Positions 1-6,498 of a stretch of 10,222 nucleotides of DNA are shown here, piece by piece. Under the pieces are notes generated by a model. It saw nothing but the letters and a program-made list of their open reading frames with translations. It was not told the DNA's origin and did no database searches. Source of the stretch: Actinomycetes bacterium (GTDB taxonomy: Bacteria; Actinomycetota; Actinomycetes; Actinomycetales; Microbacteriaceae); NCBI GenBank assembly GCA_023428065.1, contig JAEYZI010000077.1, positions 1 through 10,222 of the forward strand, written 5' to 3'. A program made the translations under genes and the position numbers. Position 1 is the stretch's first letter. Each line of letters begins with the position of its first letter.

Positions 1-50
1 CGAGCTCCGCGGAGCAGAAGATCGTCGCCGCCGGCGGCTCCGTCAAGTAG
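1..50 (+). CDS. rplO: 50S ribosomal protein L15, C-terminal end (partial)
   Basis: Only the last 15 codons and the TAG stop (48-50) lie in the window. They read SSAEQKIVAAGGSVK, which fits the C-terminus of bacterial L15, a large-subunit assembly protein. The position directly before secY matches the conserved spc-operon order rplO-secY-adk. The 5' part lies outside the window, so nothing can be said about the start or regulation. The identification rests on this short tail plus the neighbouring secY. Confidence 0.85.
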   Translation, partial: SSAEQKIVAAGGSVK

Positions 51-60
51 CCATCGGGAA

Positions 61-109
61 GGTGGCCCCACCCGGGGCCACCTCCTCGCCGCACCGACCC
101 GTGTGCGGC
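61..109 (+). other. Two tandem hairpins in the rplO-secY spacer
   Basis: A perfect 9-bp stem (GGTGGCCCC at 61-69, GGGGCCACC at 74-82) has a 4-nt loop. A second perfect 7-bp stem (GCCGCAC at 88-94, GTGCGGC at 103-109) has an 8-nt loop. They fill most of the 87-nt spacer. No T-tract follows either stem, so a classical intrinsic terminator is unlikely. An attenuator, an mRNA-processing site or a partial terminator that lowers secY relative to upstream ribosomal genes are all possible. The pairing is seen directly; the role is inferred. Confidence 0.5.
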
Positions 110-137
110 ACGCTCCAGAATCTCACCGGGAGGCGTC

Positions 138-1466
138 GTGTTCAGTGCCGTCGCGCGGATCTTCCGCACGCCGGACCTCCGCCGCAAGATCGCGTTCACG
201 CTGGGCATCATCGCCCTCTTCCGGCTCGGGTCCTTCGTACCCGCGCCGTTCGTCGACTTCGGCAACGTCCAGGCATGTCTCGCGGGCAACGCAGGCGCCT
301 CAGGTCTCTACGACCTCGTCAACCTGTTCTCGGGCGGCGCACTCCTGCAGCTGTCGATCTTCGCGCTCGGCATCATGCCGTACATCACCGCGTCGATCAT
401 CGTGCAGCTGCTGCGCGTGGTCATCCCCCACTTCGACACCCTCTACAAGGAGGGTCAGGCGGGTCAGGCCAAGCTCACGCAGTACACGCGCTACCTGACG
501 ATCGCCCTCGGCGTCCTGCAGTCGACGACGCTCATCACCGTCGCCCGCTCCGGCGCCCTGTTCGGCAACACCGGCACCGCGGAGTGCTCCCAGCTCATCG
601 TCGCGGGCGGCGACACCTGGTACGGCATCCTGCTCATGGTCATCACGATGACCGCCGGCACGGGCGTCATCATGTGGATGGGCGAGCTCATCACCGAGCG
701 CGGCGTCGGCAACGGCATGTCGCTGCTCATCTTCACCTCGATCGTCGCGGCGTTCCCGAACTCGCTCGGCGCAATCGCCGCCCAGCACAACGTCGAGACC
801 CTCCTGCTCGTCATCGCGATCGGCATCCTCATCATGGTCGCCGTCATCTTCGTCGAGCAGTCGCAACGGCGGATCCCGGTGCAGTACGCGAAGCGGATGG
901 TGGGTCGACGCACCTACGGCGGAAACAACACCTACATCCCGATCAAGGTCAACATGGCGGGCGTCGTGCCGGTCATCTTCGCGTCGTCGCTCCTGTACCT
1001 GCCGGCCCTCATCGCGCAGTTCAACCAGCCCCAGCCGGGTGAGACCGCCCAGCCGTGGGTGCAATGGATCTCCACCTACCTCACGCGCGGCGACCACCCG
1101 CTGTACATGCTGCTGTACTTCCTGCTCATCGTCGGGTTCACGTACTTCTACGTCGCCATCACGTTCAACCCGGACGAGGTCGCCGACAACATGAAGAAGT
1201 ACGGCGGCTTCATCCCCGGCATCCGCGCGGGTCGCCCCACGGCCGAGTACCTCGACTACGTGCTCACCCGCGTGACGCTGCCCGGCTCGCTGTATCTCGG
1301 CATCATCGCGCTCGTGCCGCTCATCGCGCTCGTGCTCGTGGGTGCCAACCAGAACTTCCCGTTCGGCGGCACCTCGATCCTCATCATGGTCGGCGTCGGC
1401 CTCGAGACGGTGAAGCAGATCGACTCGCAGCTCCAGCAGCGTCACTACGAGGGCCTCCTGCGGTGA
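138..1466 (+). CDS. secY: Preprotein translocase subunit SecY
   Basis: This is the channel-forming subunit of the SecYEG translocon, which exports and inserts proteins across the cytoplasmic membrane. The 442-aa length is typical. It starts with GTG behind GGGAGG (128-133). The protein shows about ten hydrophobic segments, the first at about residues 17-37. The plug region is near residues 58-67 (YDLVNLFSGG). The cytosolic C4 loop carries QRRIPVQYAKR (243-253). TYIPIKVNMAGVVPVIFASS lies at 265-284, and the C5 loop NPDEVADNMKKYGGFIPGIR at 344-363 is used for SecA and ribosome contact. The gene sits between rplO and adk as in most bacteria, and its stop overlaps the adk start. No truncation or odd residue was seen. 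Confidence 0.97.
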   Translation: MFSAVARIFRTPDLRRKIAFTLGIIALFRLGSFVPAPFVDFGNVQACLAGNAGASGLYDLVNLFSGGALLQLSIFALGIMPYITASIIVQLLRVVIPHFDTLYKEGQAGQAKLTQYTRYLTIALGVLQSTTLITVARSGALFGNTGTAECSQLIVAGGDTWYGILLMVITMTAGTGVIMWMGELITERGVGNGMSLLIFTSIVAAFPNSLGAIAAQHNVETLLLVIAIGILIMVAVIFVEQSQRRIPVQYAKRMVGRRTYGGNNTYIPIKVNMAGVVPVIFASSLLYLPALIAQFNQPQPGETAQPWVQWISTYLTRGDHPLYMLLYFLLIVGFTYFYVAITFNPDEVADNMKKYGGFIPGIRAGRPTAEYLDYVLTRVTLPGSLYLGIIALVPLIALVLVGANQNFPFGGTSILIMVGVGLETVKQIDSQLQQRHYEGLLR

Positions 1467-2056
1467 CGGTGCGGCTGCTCATCGTCGGCCCTCCCGGCGC
1501 CGGCAAGGGAACCCAGGCGGCGCGGATCGCCGAGCACTTCGGCATCCCGACGATCTCGACGGGCGACATCTTCCGCGCGAACATCAAGAACGAGACCGAG
1601 CTCGGCAAGCGCGTCAAGGCGATCGTCGACGCGGGCGACTACGTGCCCGACTCGCTCACGAACGAACTCGTGACCGACCGGCTCTCCGAGGCGGATGCCA
1701 CGACGGGCTTCCTGCTCGACGGCTACCCGCGCACCCCCGACCAGGTGCGCTACCTCGAGGAGCTGCTCGCCGGGCACGGGCACAAGCTCGACGCCGTGCT
1801 GCGGCTCGTCGCCGACCAGGACGAGATCGTGCGCCGCCTGCGCAAGCGCGCGATCGAGCAGGGCCGTGCCGACGACTCCGAGGAGGCGATCCGCCACCGC
1901 CAGGAGGTCTACCAGCGCGAGACCGCGCCCGTGCTCGAGATGTTCCGCGACCAGGGCCTGCTCATCGAGGTCGACGGGCTCGGCACGGTCGACGAGGTGA
2001 CGGACCGCATCTGGGCCGCCTTCGCCGAGGCGGGCCTCGGGGCGCCTGCCGCCTGA
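1463..2056 (+). CDS. adk: Adenylate kinase (short-LID form)
   Basis: It catalyses ATP + AMP to 2 ADP in the cytosol, balancing the adenylate pool. The 197-aa protein has the P-loop GPPGAGKGT (residues 9-17), the AMP-site motif STGDIFRANIK, the LLDGYPRTPDQ motif, and a short linker in place of the long zinc-type LID. The short LID is usual for actinobacteria. The start is GTG at 1463, giving MTVRLLIVG and a 4-nt GTGA overlap with the secY stop. GTG at 1469 is an alternative that removes two residues. Overlap implies translational coupling to secY. It ends 12 bp before the stop of the convergent regulator gene, with no clear terminator hairpin between them. Confidence 0.96.
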   Translation: MTVRLLIVGPPGAGKGTQAARIAEHFGIPTISTGDIFRANIKNETELGKRVKAIVDAGDYVPDSLTNELVTDRLSEADATTGFLLDGYPRTPDQVRYLEELLAGHGHKLDAVLRLVADQDEIVRRLRKRAIEQGRADDSEEAIRHRQEVYQRETAPVLEMFRDQGLLIEVDGLGTVDEVTDRIWAAFAEAGLGAPAA

Positions 2057-2068
2057 GACCTCCGCGGG

Positions 2069-3967
2069 CTACGCGTCGATGAGGCGCGTGAGTTCGGCGA
2101 CGAGAGTGGGCACGTCCGTCGCGCGCGCGACGAGCCCGCGGATGTTGTCGCGGTCGGCGAACACCTCGACGAGCTGGTCGAAGACCTCCTGGAACGAGGC
2201 TCGGCCGGACTCGCTGAAGGCGATGAACGCGACGACCTCGACGCGCGCGTCGTCCCACGGCATCGACGTCGTGTTGAGCACGAGCGCGATCGCGGTGCGC
2301 TCCGCCGTCATCGCCATGGCGTGGGGCATCGCGAGCCCTTCGGTGAAGGCCGTCGAGGACAGCAGCTCGCGCTCGATGGCCGCCTCCACGTAGGCGTCGT
2401 CCACGATCCCCGCCTCGACCATGTGGGCGCCGAGGGTGCGGATCATGCTCTCGGGGTCGGGGGCGTAGAGCTCGCGGAAGAACAGGCGTTCGTCGAAGTA
2501 GGACGAGAGCCGCTCGGCGAGGCGTGCGCGACGTCGATGCCGACGCACGCGCGCGATCGCGTCATGGATCGCGTGCGCATCCGCCTCTCCGAGGAACGGG
2601 TGCACGACGAGCACGCGCTCGCTCGGCGCGGGCGGCTCGATGACGGAGATGACGAGGTCCCCGGGCAGGGCGTCCCAGTCCACATCGGAGCGTGTGTCGA
2701 GCTGTTCGATGCGGAGCTCGGCGCCCGCGGCGGCCTCGACCCGGCGCAGCAGCTCGAGGTGGAGGCGATGGTAGGCGGGGGCGACGATCGTCGCCGTGAC
2801 GGCCTGCTCCGTCTGGCGCTGCTCTTCGAGGCGGGCGCCGAGGTGCATCGCGAGGTAGGCGATCTCGTCCTCGGGAACGGCGATGCCCGAATCGAGCTGC
2901 AGCTCGTGCGCGAGATAGACGGCGAGCTCGTAGATCATCGGGTACCCCGCCTTGATGGAGCGGGTGAGCGGATTGCGCGAGAACGAGCCCTCCTCGGCCC
3001 GCCGTTGCAGCTGGCGGATGTGCATCGCGAGGCGCAGCAGGAAGTCGTCGTCGCCGTCGAGGTCCACGAGGTACTCGCGCGCGGCCTTCCCGACGATCAC
3101 GCGCACGCGCGCGAGCTCCTCGTCGTCGAGCGGCGCCGGCCCCGCGGCGACGGGGTCGACGGCGACGCGCGTGCCGAGCAGGAAGCCCAGGTAGTCGAGG
3201 TCGCCCGGCGGCAGTTGCACGCCGAAGTGGTCGCGCACGAGCTCGTCGAGGATGCCGACGAAGACGCCCTCGTCTCCGGCCTCGCGATCCGGAAGGCGGT
3301 GGCGGGCCTGCGTGCGGTCGACCGCGATGGCGAGGTGGAGCAGCACGGTGCCGAGCCCGTAGTCGTTGATCTCGTAGCCGTCGCCGACGAGCCGCGCGAT
3401 GAGCGCCGTCTTGAACGCCGAGAGGTCGCCCGCCGCGAACCAGCTCTCGATGCGGTCGACCTCGCGCATCCCGCGCGTCGCCTCGTCGCGGAAGAGCGCC
3501 CCGATGAGGCGCCGGCGCGCCGACTCGGGCCCTTCGAGCTGCACGTGCTCCCGGGCCCGCACGATCGTGAGCCCCACGGCGCCGGCCCGCGAGCGGGCGC
3601 GCGAGAGGTCGGACTCGAGGGTCGAGTCGCTCACGTGCAGCCGCTCGGCGAGCTCGTAGACGTCCACGCCCTCGGACTCGGGGTCGGCGTCGAGGAGGGC
3701 GCGCAGCACGGCGGAGACCCGCGCCGCGGGTGTCGCCGCCTCGTCGAGTGGGGCGTCGCGCACGCGCCTGCCCCATTCGGCGCGGTCCAGCCGGTACCCG
3801 TGCGGGCCCGACTCGATGAGCGGCGCGTCGCCCGCCGCGTTGAGCGCGGCCACGTACCCGCGGATGCTGCGATCGGTCACGCCGAGGCGCGCCGCCAGAT
3901 CGGCTGCCGTCACCCAGCCACCGTGCTGGGCGAGGGCGTCCGTGAGCTGCTCGTGCCGGTCGACCAT
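2069..3967 (-). CDS. mtlR: PRD-domain PTS transcriptional regulator (MtlR/BglG-like activator)
   Basis: This is a predicted DNA-binding activator of the divergent mannitol PTS genes, tuned by PTS phosphorylation. Domains in its 632 residues are: a winged HTH at about 1-60 (VTAADLAARLGVTDRSIRGYV); a second HTH at about 85-155; PRD1 at about 170-275 with His211; PRD2 at about 285-385 with His315 and His375 (both LAMH); an EIIB-like domain at about 390-475; and a mannitol-type EIIA domain at about 483-632 with active-site His549 (GLAMPH). There is no RNA-binding CAT domain, which argues against a true antiterminator. In Bacillus MtlR a Cys in the EIIB domain is inhibitory when phosphorylated; here the equivalent stretch reads VAPAYHRLH with no Cys. 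PRD1 also lacks a second His. The start is ATG with GGAG 8 nt upstream. The mannitol assignment comes mostly from the neighbours. Confidence 0.88.
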   Translation of the reverse strand: MVDRHEQLTDALAQHGGWVTAADLAARLGVTDRSIRGYVAALNAAGDAPLIESGPHGYRLDRAEWGRRVRDAPLDEAATPAARVSAVLRALLDADPESEGVDVYELAERLHVSDSTLESDLSRARSRAGAVGLTIVRAREHVQLEGPESARRRLIGALFRDEATRGMREVDRIESWFAAGDLSAFKTALIARLVGDGYEINDYGLGTVLLHLAIAVDRTQARHRLPDREAGDEGVFVGILDELVRDHFGVQLPPGDLDYLGFLLGTRVAVDPVAAGPAPLDDEELARVRVIVGKAAREYLVDLDGDDDFLLRLAMHIRQLQRRAEEGSFSRNPLTRSIKAGYPMIYELAVYLAHELQLDSGIAVPEDEIAYLAMHLGARLEEQRQTEQAVTATIVAPAYHRLHLELLRRVEAAAGAELRIEQLDTRSDVDWDALPGDLVISVIEPPAPSERVLVVHPFLGEADAHAIHDAIARVRRHRRRARLAERLSSYFDERLFFRELYAPDPESMIRTLGAHMVEAGIVDDAYVEAAIERELLSSTAFTEGLAMPHAMAMTAERTAIALVLNTTSMPWDDARVEVVAFIAFSESGRASFQEVFDQLVEVFADRDNIRGLVARATDVPTLVAELTRLIDA

Positions 3968-4033
3968 GCCATCCGCTCCGCGCTGACGTGCGCGCTCCCC
4001 CAGTCAAGCAAACGCATCTCGCGTGCGGGCGGG

Positions 4034-4052
4034 TTCCGGGCAGATTTCCGGG
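4034..4052. promoter_or_regulatory. Candidate regulator operator: direct TTCCGGG repeats
   Basis: TTCCGGG occurs at 4034-4040 and 4046-4052, 12 bp start to start, so the copies are offset by slightly more than one helical turn. They lie midway between the divergent genes, where an MtlR-type activator would bind. Seven-base repeats in such GC-rich DNA can arise by chance, so this is a weak operator candidate based on position and repetition only. Confidence 0.25.
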
Positions 4053-4107
4053 GGTGCGGAAGCGGCCGGGCTGGCGCATGCCGGGAGGTGCGACGCACAC
4101 TGGCCTC

Positions 4108-4162
4108 GCCCGCCGGGAGAGGGAACCGGCGGGCCCCGGACTCCTCCGGGACGGCAGAGCCG
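4108..4162 (+). other. Tandem leader hairpins upstream of the PTS operon
   Basis: Three adjoining inverted repeats are visible. The first is a perfect 9-bp stem (GCCCGCCGG at 4108-4116, CCGGCGGGC at 4126-4134) with a 9-nt loop. The second is a 6-bp stem (CCCGGA at 4135-4140, TCCGGG at 4145-4150) with a 4-nt loop. The third is a 4-bp stem (CGGC at 4152-4155, GCCG at 4159-4162) with a 3-nt loop. If the transcript starts upstream, the leader would be highly folded until about 40 nt before the EIIB start. There is no T-tract, so termination is unlikely. The function is unknown. Confidence 0.3.
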
Positions 4163-4201
4163 CCGACGGATCGCGCGCGGCGGGACGGGGAGAAGGACGC
4201 C

Positions 4202-4516
4202 ATGCGGGTGCTCATCGTGTGCGGGGCAGGGGCCTCGAGCACGTTCGTGGCCCAGCGCCTGCGCCGCGCGGCTGCCGCGCGCGGGCTCGACATCGTCCCC
4301 GTCCCGTCCTCCGCCGATGCCGCAACGGACCTCATCCCCGACGTGGATGTCGTGATCGCGGGAGCGCACCTGGGCGAGCGGGTCGCCGTCCTGGGCGCCG
4401 CCGCGGCCGCCGCCGACGTGCCGTTCGTGGTGCTGAGGGACGCGGCGCGGGAGGATGGCGACGAACTGCTCGACACGACCCTGGCGGCTGCGGCCGCGAC
4501 AGGAAGGACCTCCTGA
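4202..4516 (+). CDS. Small stand-alone PTS EIIB protein, Lac/Chb family
   Basis: This cytosolic phosphocarrier of 104 residues would accept phosphate on Cys7 within the loop IVCGAGASSTFVAQRLRR (5-22), the signature of lactose/cellobiose-family EIIB. DVDVVIAGAHLGERV (47-61) matches the family's second conserved stretch, which usually reads DVVLLGPQ. Its length fits a single-domain EIIB. It is the first gene of the operon, behind AGAAGGA, and its TGA shares one base with the HPr start (TGATG), so the two are coupled. No Lac-type EIIA or EIIC is present nearby, and the mannitol permease has its own EIIB domain, so this is an orphan subunit. It may serve a permease encoded elsewhere or act as a regulatory phosphate acceptor; the sequence does not decide. 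Confidence 0.85.
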   Translation: MRVLIVCGAGASSTFVAQRLRRAAAARGLDIVPVPSSADAATDLIPDVDVVIAGAHLGERVAVLGAAAAAADVPFVVLRDAAREDGDELLDTTLAAAAATGRTS

Positions 4517-4788
4517 TGCAACGCACGGTGACGATCGCCTCCGGCCACGGGCTGCACGCCCGCCCCGCCAAGCTCTTCACCCAGGCGGTGGCCGCCTCGG
4601 GTCATCAGGTGTCGATCTCCCGGCCGGGCGGGAAGCCCGTCAACGCCGCGAGCATCCTCGGCATCATCGCGGGCGGCTTCGAGAACGGCGACGAGGTCGT
4701 GCTCGACGTGCAGGGCGACGAGGCCGACCGCGTGCTCGACGAGCTCTCCGAGTTCCTCACGACGGACCACGACGAGGTCGCCGGATGA
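4516..4788 (+). CDS. ptsH: Phosphocarrier protein HPr
   Basis: HPr is the general phosphocarrier that takes phosphate from Enzyme I and hands it to the sugar-specific EIIA proteins. It has 90 residues, normal for the family. The active site GLHARPA places the phospho-histidine at His14. The regulatory-serine region NAASILGIIAGG has Ser46 at the position that HPr kinase modifies in Firmicutes; whether it is used here is unknown. The ribosome-binding site GGAAGGA (4502-4508) lies inside the EIIB gene. The start overlaps the EIIB stop by one base, and the stop overlaps the EI start as ATGA (4785-4788), so EIIB, HPr and EI look translationally coupled. Confidence 0.96.
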   Translation: MQRTVTIASGHGLHARPAKLFTQAVAASGHQVSISRPGGKPVNAASILGIIAGGFENGDEVVLDVQGDEADRVLDELSEFLTTDHDEVAG

Positions 4789-6482
4789 CCGAGGCGCGCG
4801 AGCTGCGCGGGGTCGGCGTCGGAACCGGCGTCGTCGTCGGACCCGTGCTCCACGTGTCGCGGCAGGCGGTCGCCGTGCCGACGGACGCCCCGAGCACGCT
4901 GAGCGAGGATGCCGAGATCGCGCGCGCGCGCGCGGCGCTCGCCGCGGTCACGGCCCAGCTGCGGGAGCGGGCGGCCGGCGCCGACGAGGCGACGCGCGAC
5001 GTGCTCGAGGCGCAGGCGCTCATGACCGACGACCCGGAGCTGCACGCGAGCATCGAACGCCACCTCGCGACGGGGGTGACGGCCGAGAAGGCGGTCGCGG
5101 ATGCCTTCGGCGAGTTCGCCGCGCTCCTCGCGGACGCGGGCGAGTACTTCGCCGAGCGGGCCGCCGACCTCCACGATCTCGCCGACCGGACGATCGCGGC
5201 GCTCCAGGGGCGCTCGACGGAGCTCGTCGTCGACCCCGGGCATCCCTACGTGCTCGTCGCGCGCGACCTCGCCCCCGCCGACACGGCCGTGCTCGACCTC
5301 GACCGCGTGCTCGCCTTCGTCACGAGCGAGGGCGGCCCCACGTCGCACACGGCGATCCTCGCCCGCCAGCGCGGCATCGTCGCGATCGTGGGGGCCGTGG
5401 GCGTCGAGACGCTCCCCGACGGCACGACGGTCGTCGTCGACGCCGAGCGCGGTCGCGTCCTCGCCGACCCAGACGACGCCGAGCGCGCCGAGGCCGAGAC
5501 CCGCATGGCGGCGCGGCAGGCGGCGGCCGCCGCACCCGCGGGCCCGGGCGCCCTCGCCGACGGCACGCGCGTGAAGCTCCTCGCCAACGTCGGCAAGCCC
5601 GAGGAGGTCGCGGATGCCGTGCGCCTCGGCGCGGAGGGCATCGGCCTCTTCCGCACCGAGTTCCTCTTCCTCGACAGCCCCGCGACGCCGCCGAGCATCG
5701 TGGATCAGCAGGAGAGCTACCGCGAGGTGCTCGCCGCGTTCCCCGGCCAGCGGGTCGTCGTGCGCCTGCTCGACGCGGGCGCCGACAAGCCGCTCGCCTT
5801 CCTCTCCCCGGGCGAGGAGGAGAACCCCGCGCTCGGTCGGCGCGGCATCCGCGCCCTGCGCGCCTCGACCGACGTGCTCTCCGACCAGCTCGCCGCGCTC
5901 GCGGCGGCGCAGGCCGAGACGGACGCCGAGCTCTGGGTCATGGCGCCCATGGTGGCGACCGTGGAGGAGACCGAGTTCGTGACGCGCGCGATCCACGAGG
6001 CAGGCATCCGCACGGCGGGTGTCATGGTCGAGATCCCCTCGGTCGCGCTCATCGCCGACCGCGTGCTCGCGCGCACCGATTTCGCGTCGATCGGCACGAA
6101 CGATCTCACGCAGTACACGATGGCCGCGGATCGCCAGCTCGGCTCGGTCGCGGCCCTTCAGGACCCGTGGCACCCGGCGGTGCTGCGGCTCATCCGGGAG
6201 GTGGGCGCGGCGGGCGTCCACTCCGACAAGCCGGTCGGCGTGTGCGGCGAGGCCGCCGCCGACCCCCTTCTCGCCGTCGTGCTGGTGGGGCTCGGGGTCA
6301 CGAGCCTCTCCATGTCGCCGACGGCCCTCGCAGACGTCCGCGTATCCCTCGCGCGGTTCGGCCTCGACGACGCACGCGCGATCGCCGAGGCAGCCCTGGC
6401 GGCCGACGAGGCCGCCGACGCCCGAGAGGCGGCCCGCGCGGCCGCCGACACCATCACGGCCGGACACCCGTCCGGCTCCTGA
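4785..6482 (+). CDS. ptsI: PTS Enzyme I (phosphoenolpyruvate-protein phosphotransferase)
   Basis: This first enzyme of the PTS is phosphorylated by PEP and passes the phosphate to HPr. It has 565 residues. The N-terminal part begins LRGVGVGTGVVVGPV. The phospho-histidine motif is SEGGPTSHTAILAR with His188. The C-terminal PEP-binding barrel shows GIGLFRTEFLF (Arg290), LDAGADKPL, NPALGRRGIR, VMVEIPSVALIADR, SIGTNDLTQYTMAADR and GVCGEAA (Cys487, the acid-base cysteine). All key residues are present. A 35-40 residue Ala-rich tail follows the barrel. The ATG start overlaps the HPr stop (ATGA). The long linked set of general PTS genes suggests this may be the organism's main EI, although other copies outside the window cannot be excluded. 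Confidence 0.97.
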   Translation: MTEARELRGVGVGTGVVVGPVLHVSRQAVAVPTDAPSTLSEDAEIARARAALAAVTAQLRERAAGADEATRDVLEAQALMTDDPELHASIERHLATGVTAEKAVADAFGEFAALLADAGEYFAERAADLHDLADRTIAALQGRSTELVVDPGHPYVLVARDLAPADTAVLDLDRVLAFVTSEGGPTSHTAILARQRGIVAIVGAVGVETLPDGTTVVVDAERGRVLADPDDAERAEAETRMAARQAAAAAPAGPGALADGTRVKLLANVGKPEEVADAVRLGAEGIGLFRTEFLFLDSPATPPSIVDQQESYREVLAAFPGQRVVVRLLDAGADKPLAFLSPGEEENPALGRRGIRALRASTDVLSDQLAALAAAQAETDAELWVMAPMVATVEETEFVTRAIHEAGIRTAGVMVEIPSVALIADRVLARTDFASIGTNDLTQYTMAADRQLGSVAALQDPWHPAVLRLIREVGAAGVHSDKPVGVCGEAAADPLLAVVLVGLGVTSLSMSPTALADVRVSLARFGLDDARAIAEAALAADEAADAREAARAAADTITAGHPSGS

Positions 6483-6498
6483 GCCAGGAGGCACAACC

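Larger units (their letters stand above)
3968..4201. promoter_or_regulatory. Divergent control region between regulator and PTS operon
   Basis: These 234 bp separate the starts of two divergent genes and must hold promoters for both, since no other spacer in the PTS operon is long enough for a promoter. I found no convincing -35/-10 pair on either strand. The visible structure is a direct repeat of TTCCGGG and a run of short GC-rich hairpins nearer the EIIB gene, both listed separately. The EIIB start is preceded by a good ribosome-binding site, AGAAGGA (4191-4197). No gene or long reading frame with coding character is apparent. Confidence 0.6.

Noticed and set aside
62..1042. Plus-strand frame overlapping the secY start in another frame
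   Set aside because: It has no ribosome-binding site at its start, an Arg/His/Pro-rich shadow composition, and overlaps the fully conserved SecY.
2057..2068. Terminator between the convergent adk and regulator genes
   Set aside because: Only 12 bp separate the stops and no convincing stem spans them; termination must occur inside the opposing gene or by Rho.
3978..4007. TTGACT on the minus strand as a -35 element for the regulator
   Set aside because: The positions 17-18 bp downstream (AGCGCG, GCGCGG) bear no resemblance to a -10 element, so I do not call a promoter.
2321..4201. Very long plus-strand open frame running opposite the regulator and continuing into the EIIB gene
   Set aside because: It is antisense to a gene with clear HTH, PRD and EIIA domains; its translation is rich in Arg, Asp and Val with no domain. 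Long stop-free antisense frames are expected in high-GC coding DNA. Only the part from 4202 is real.
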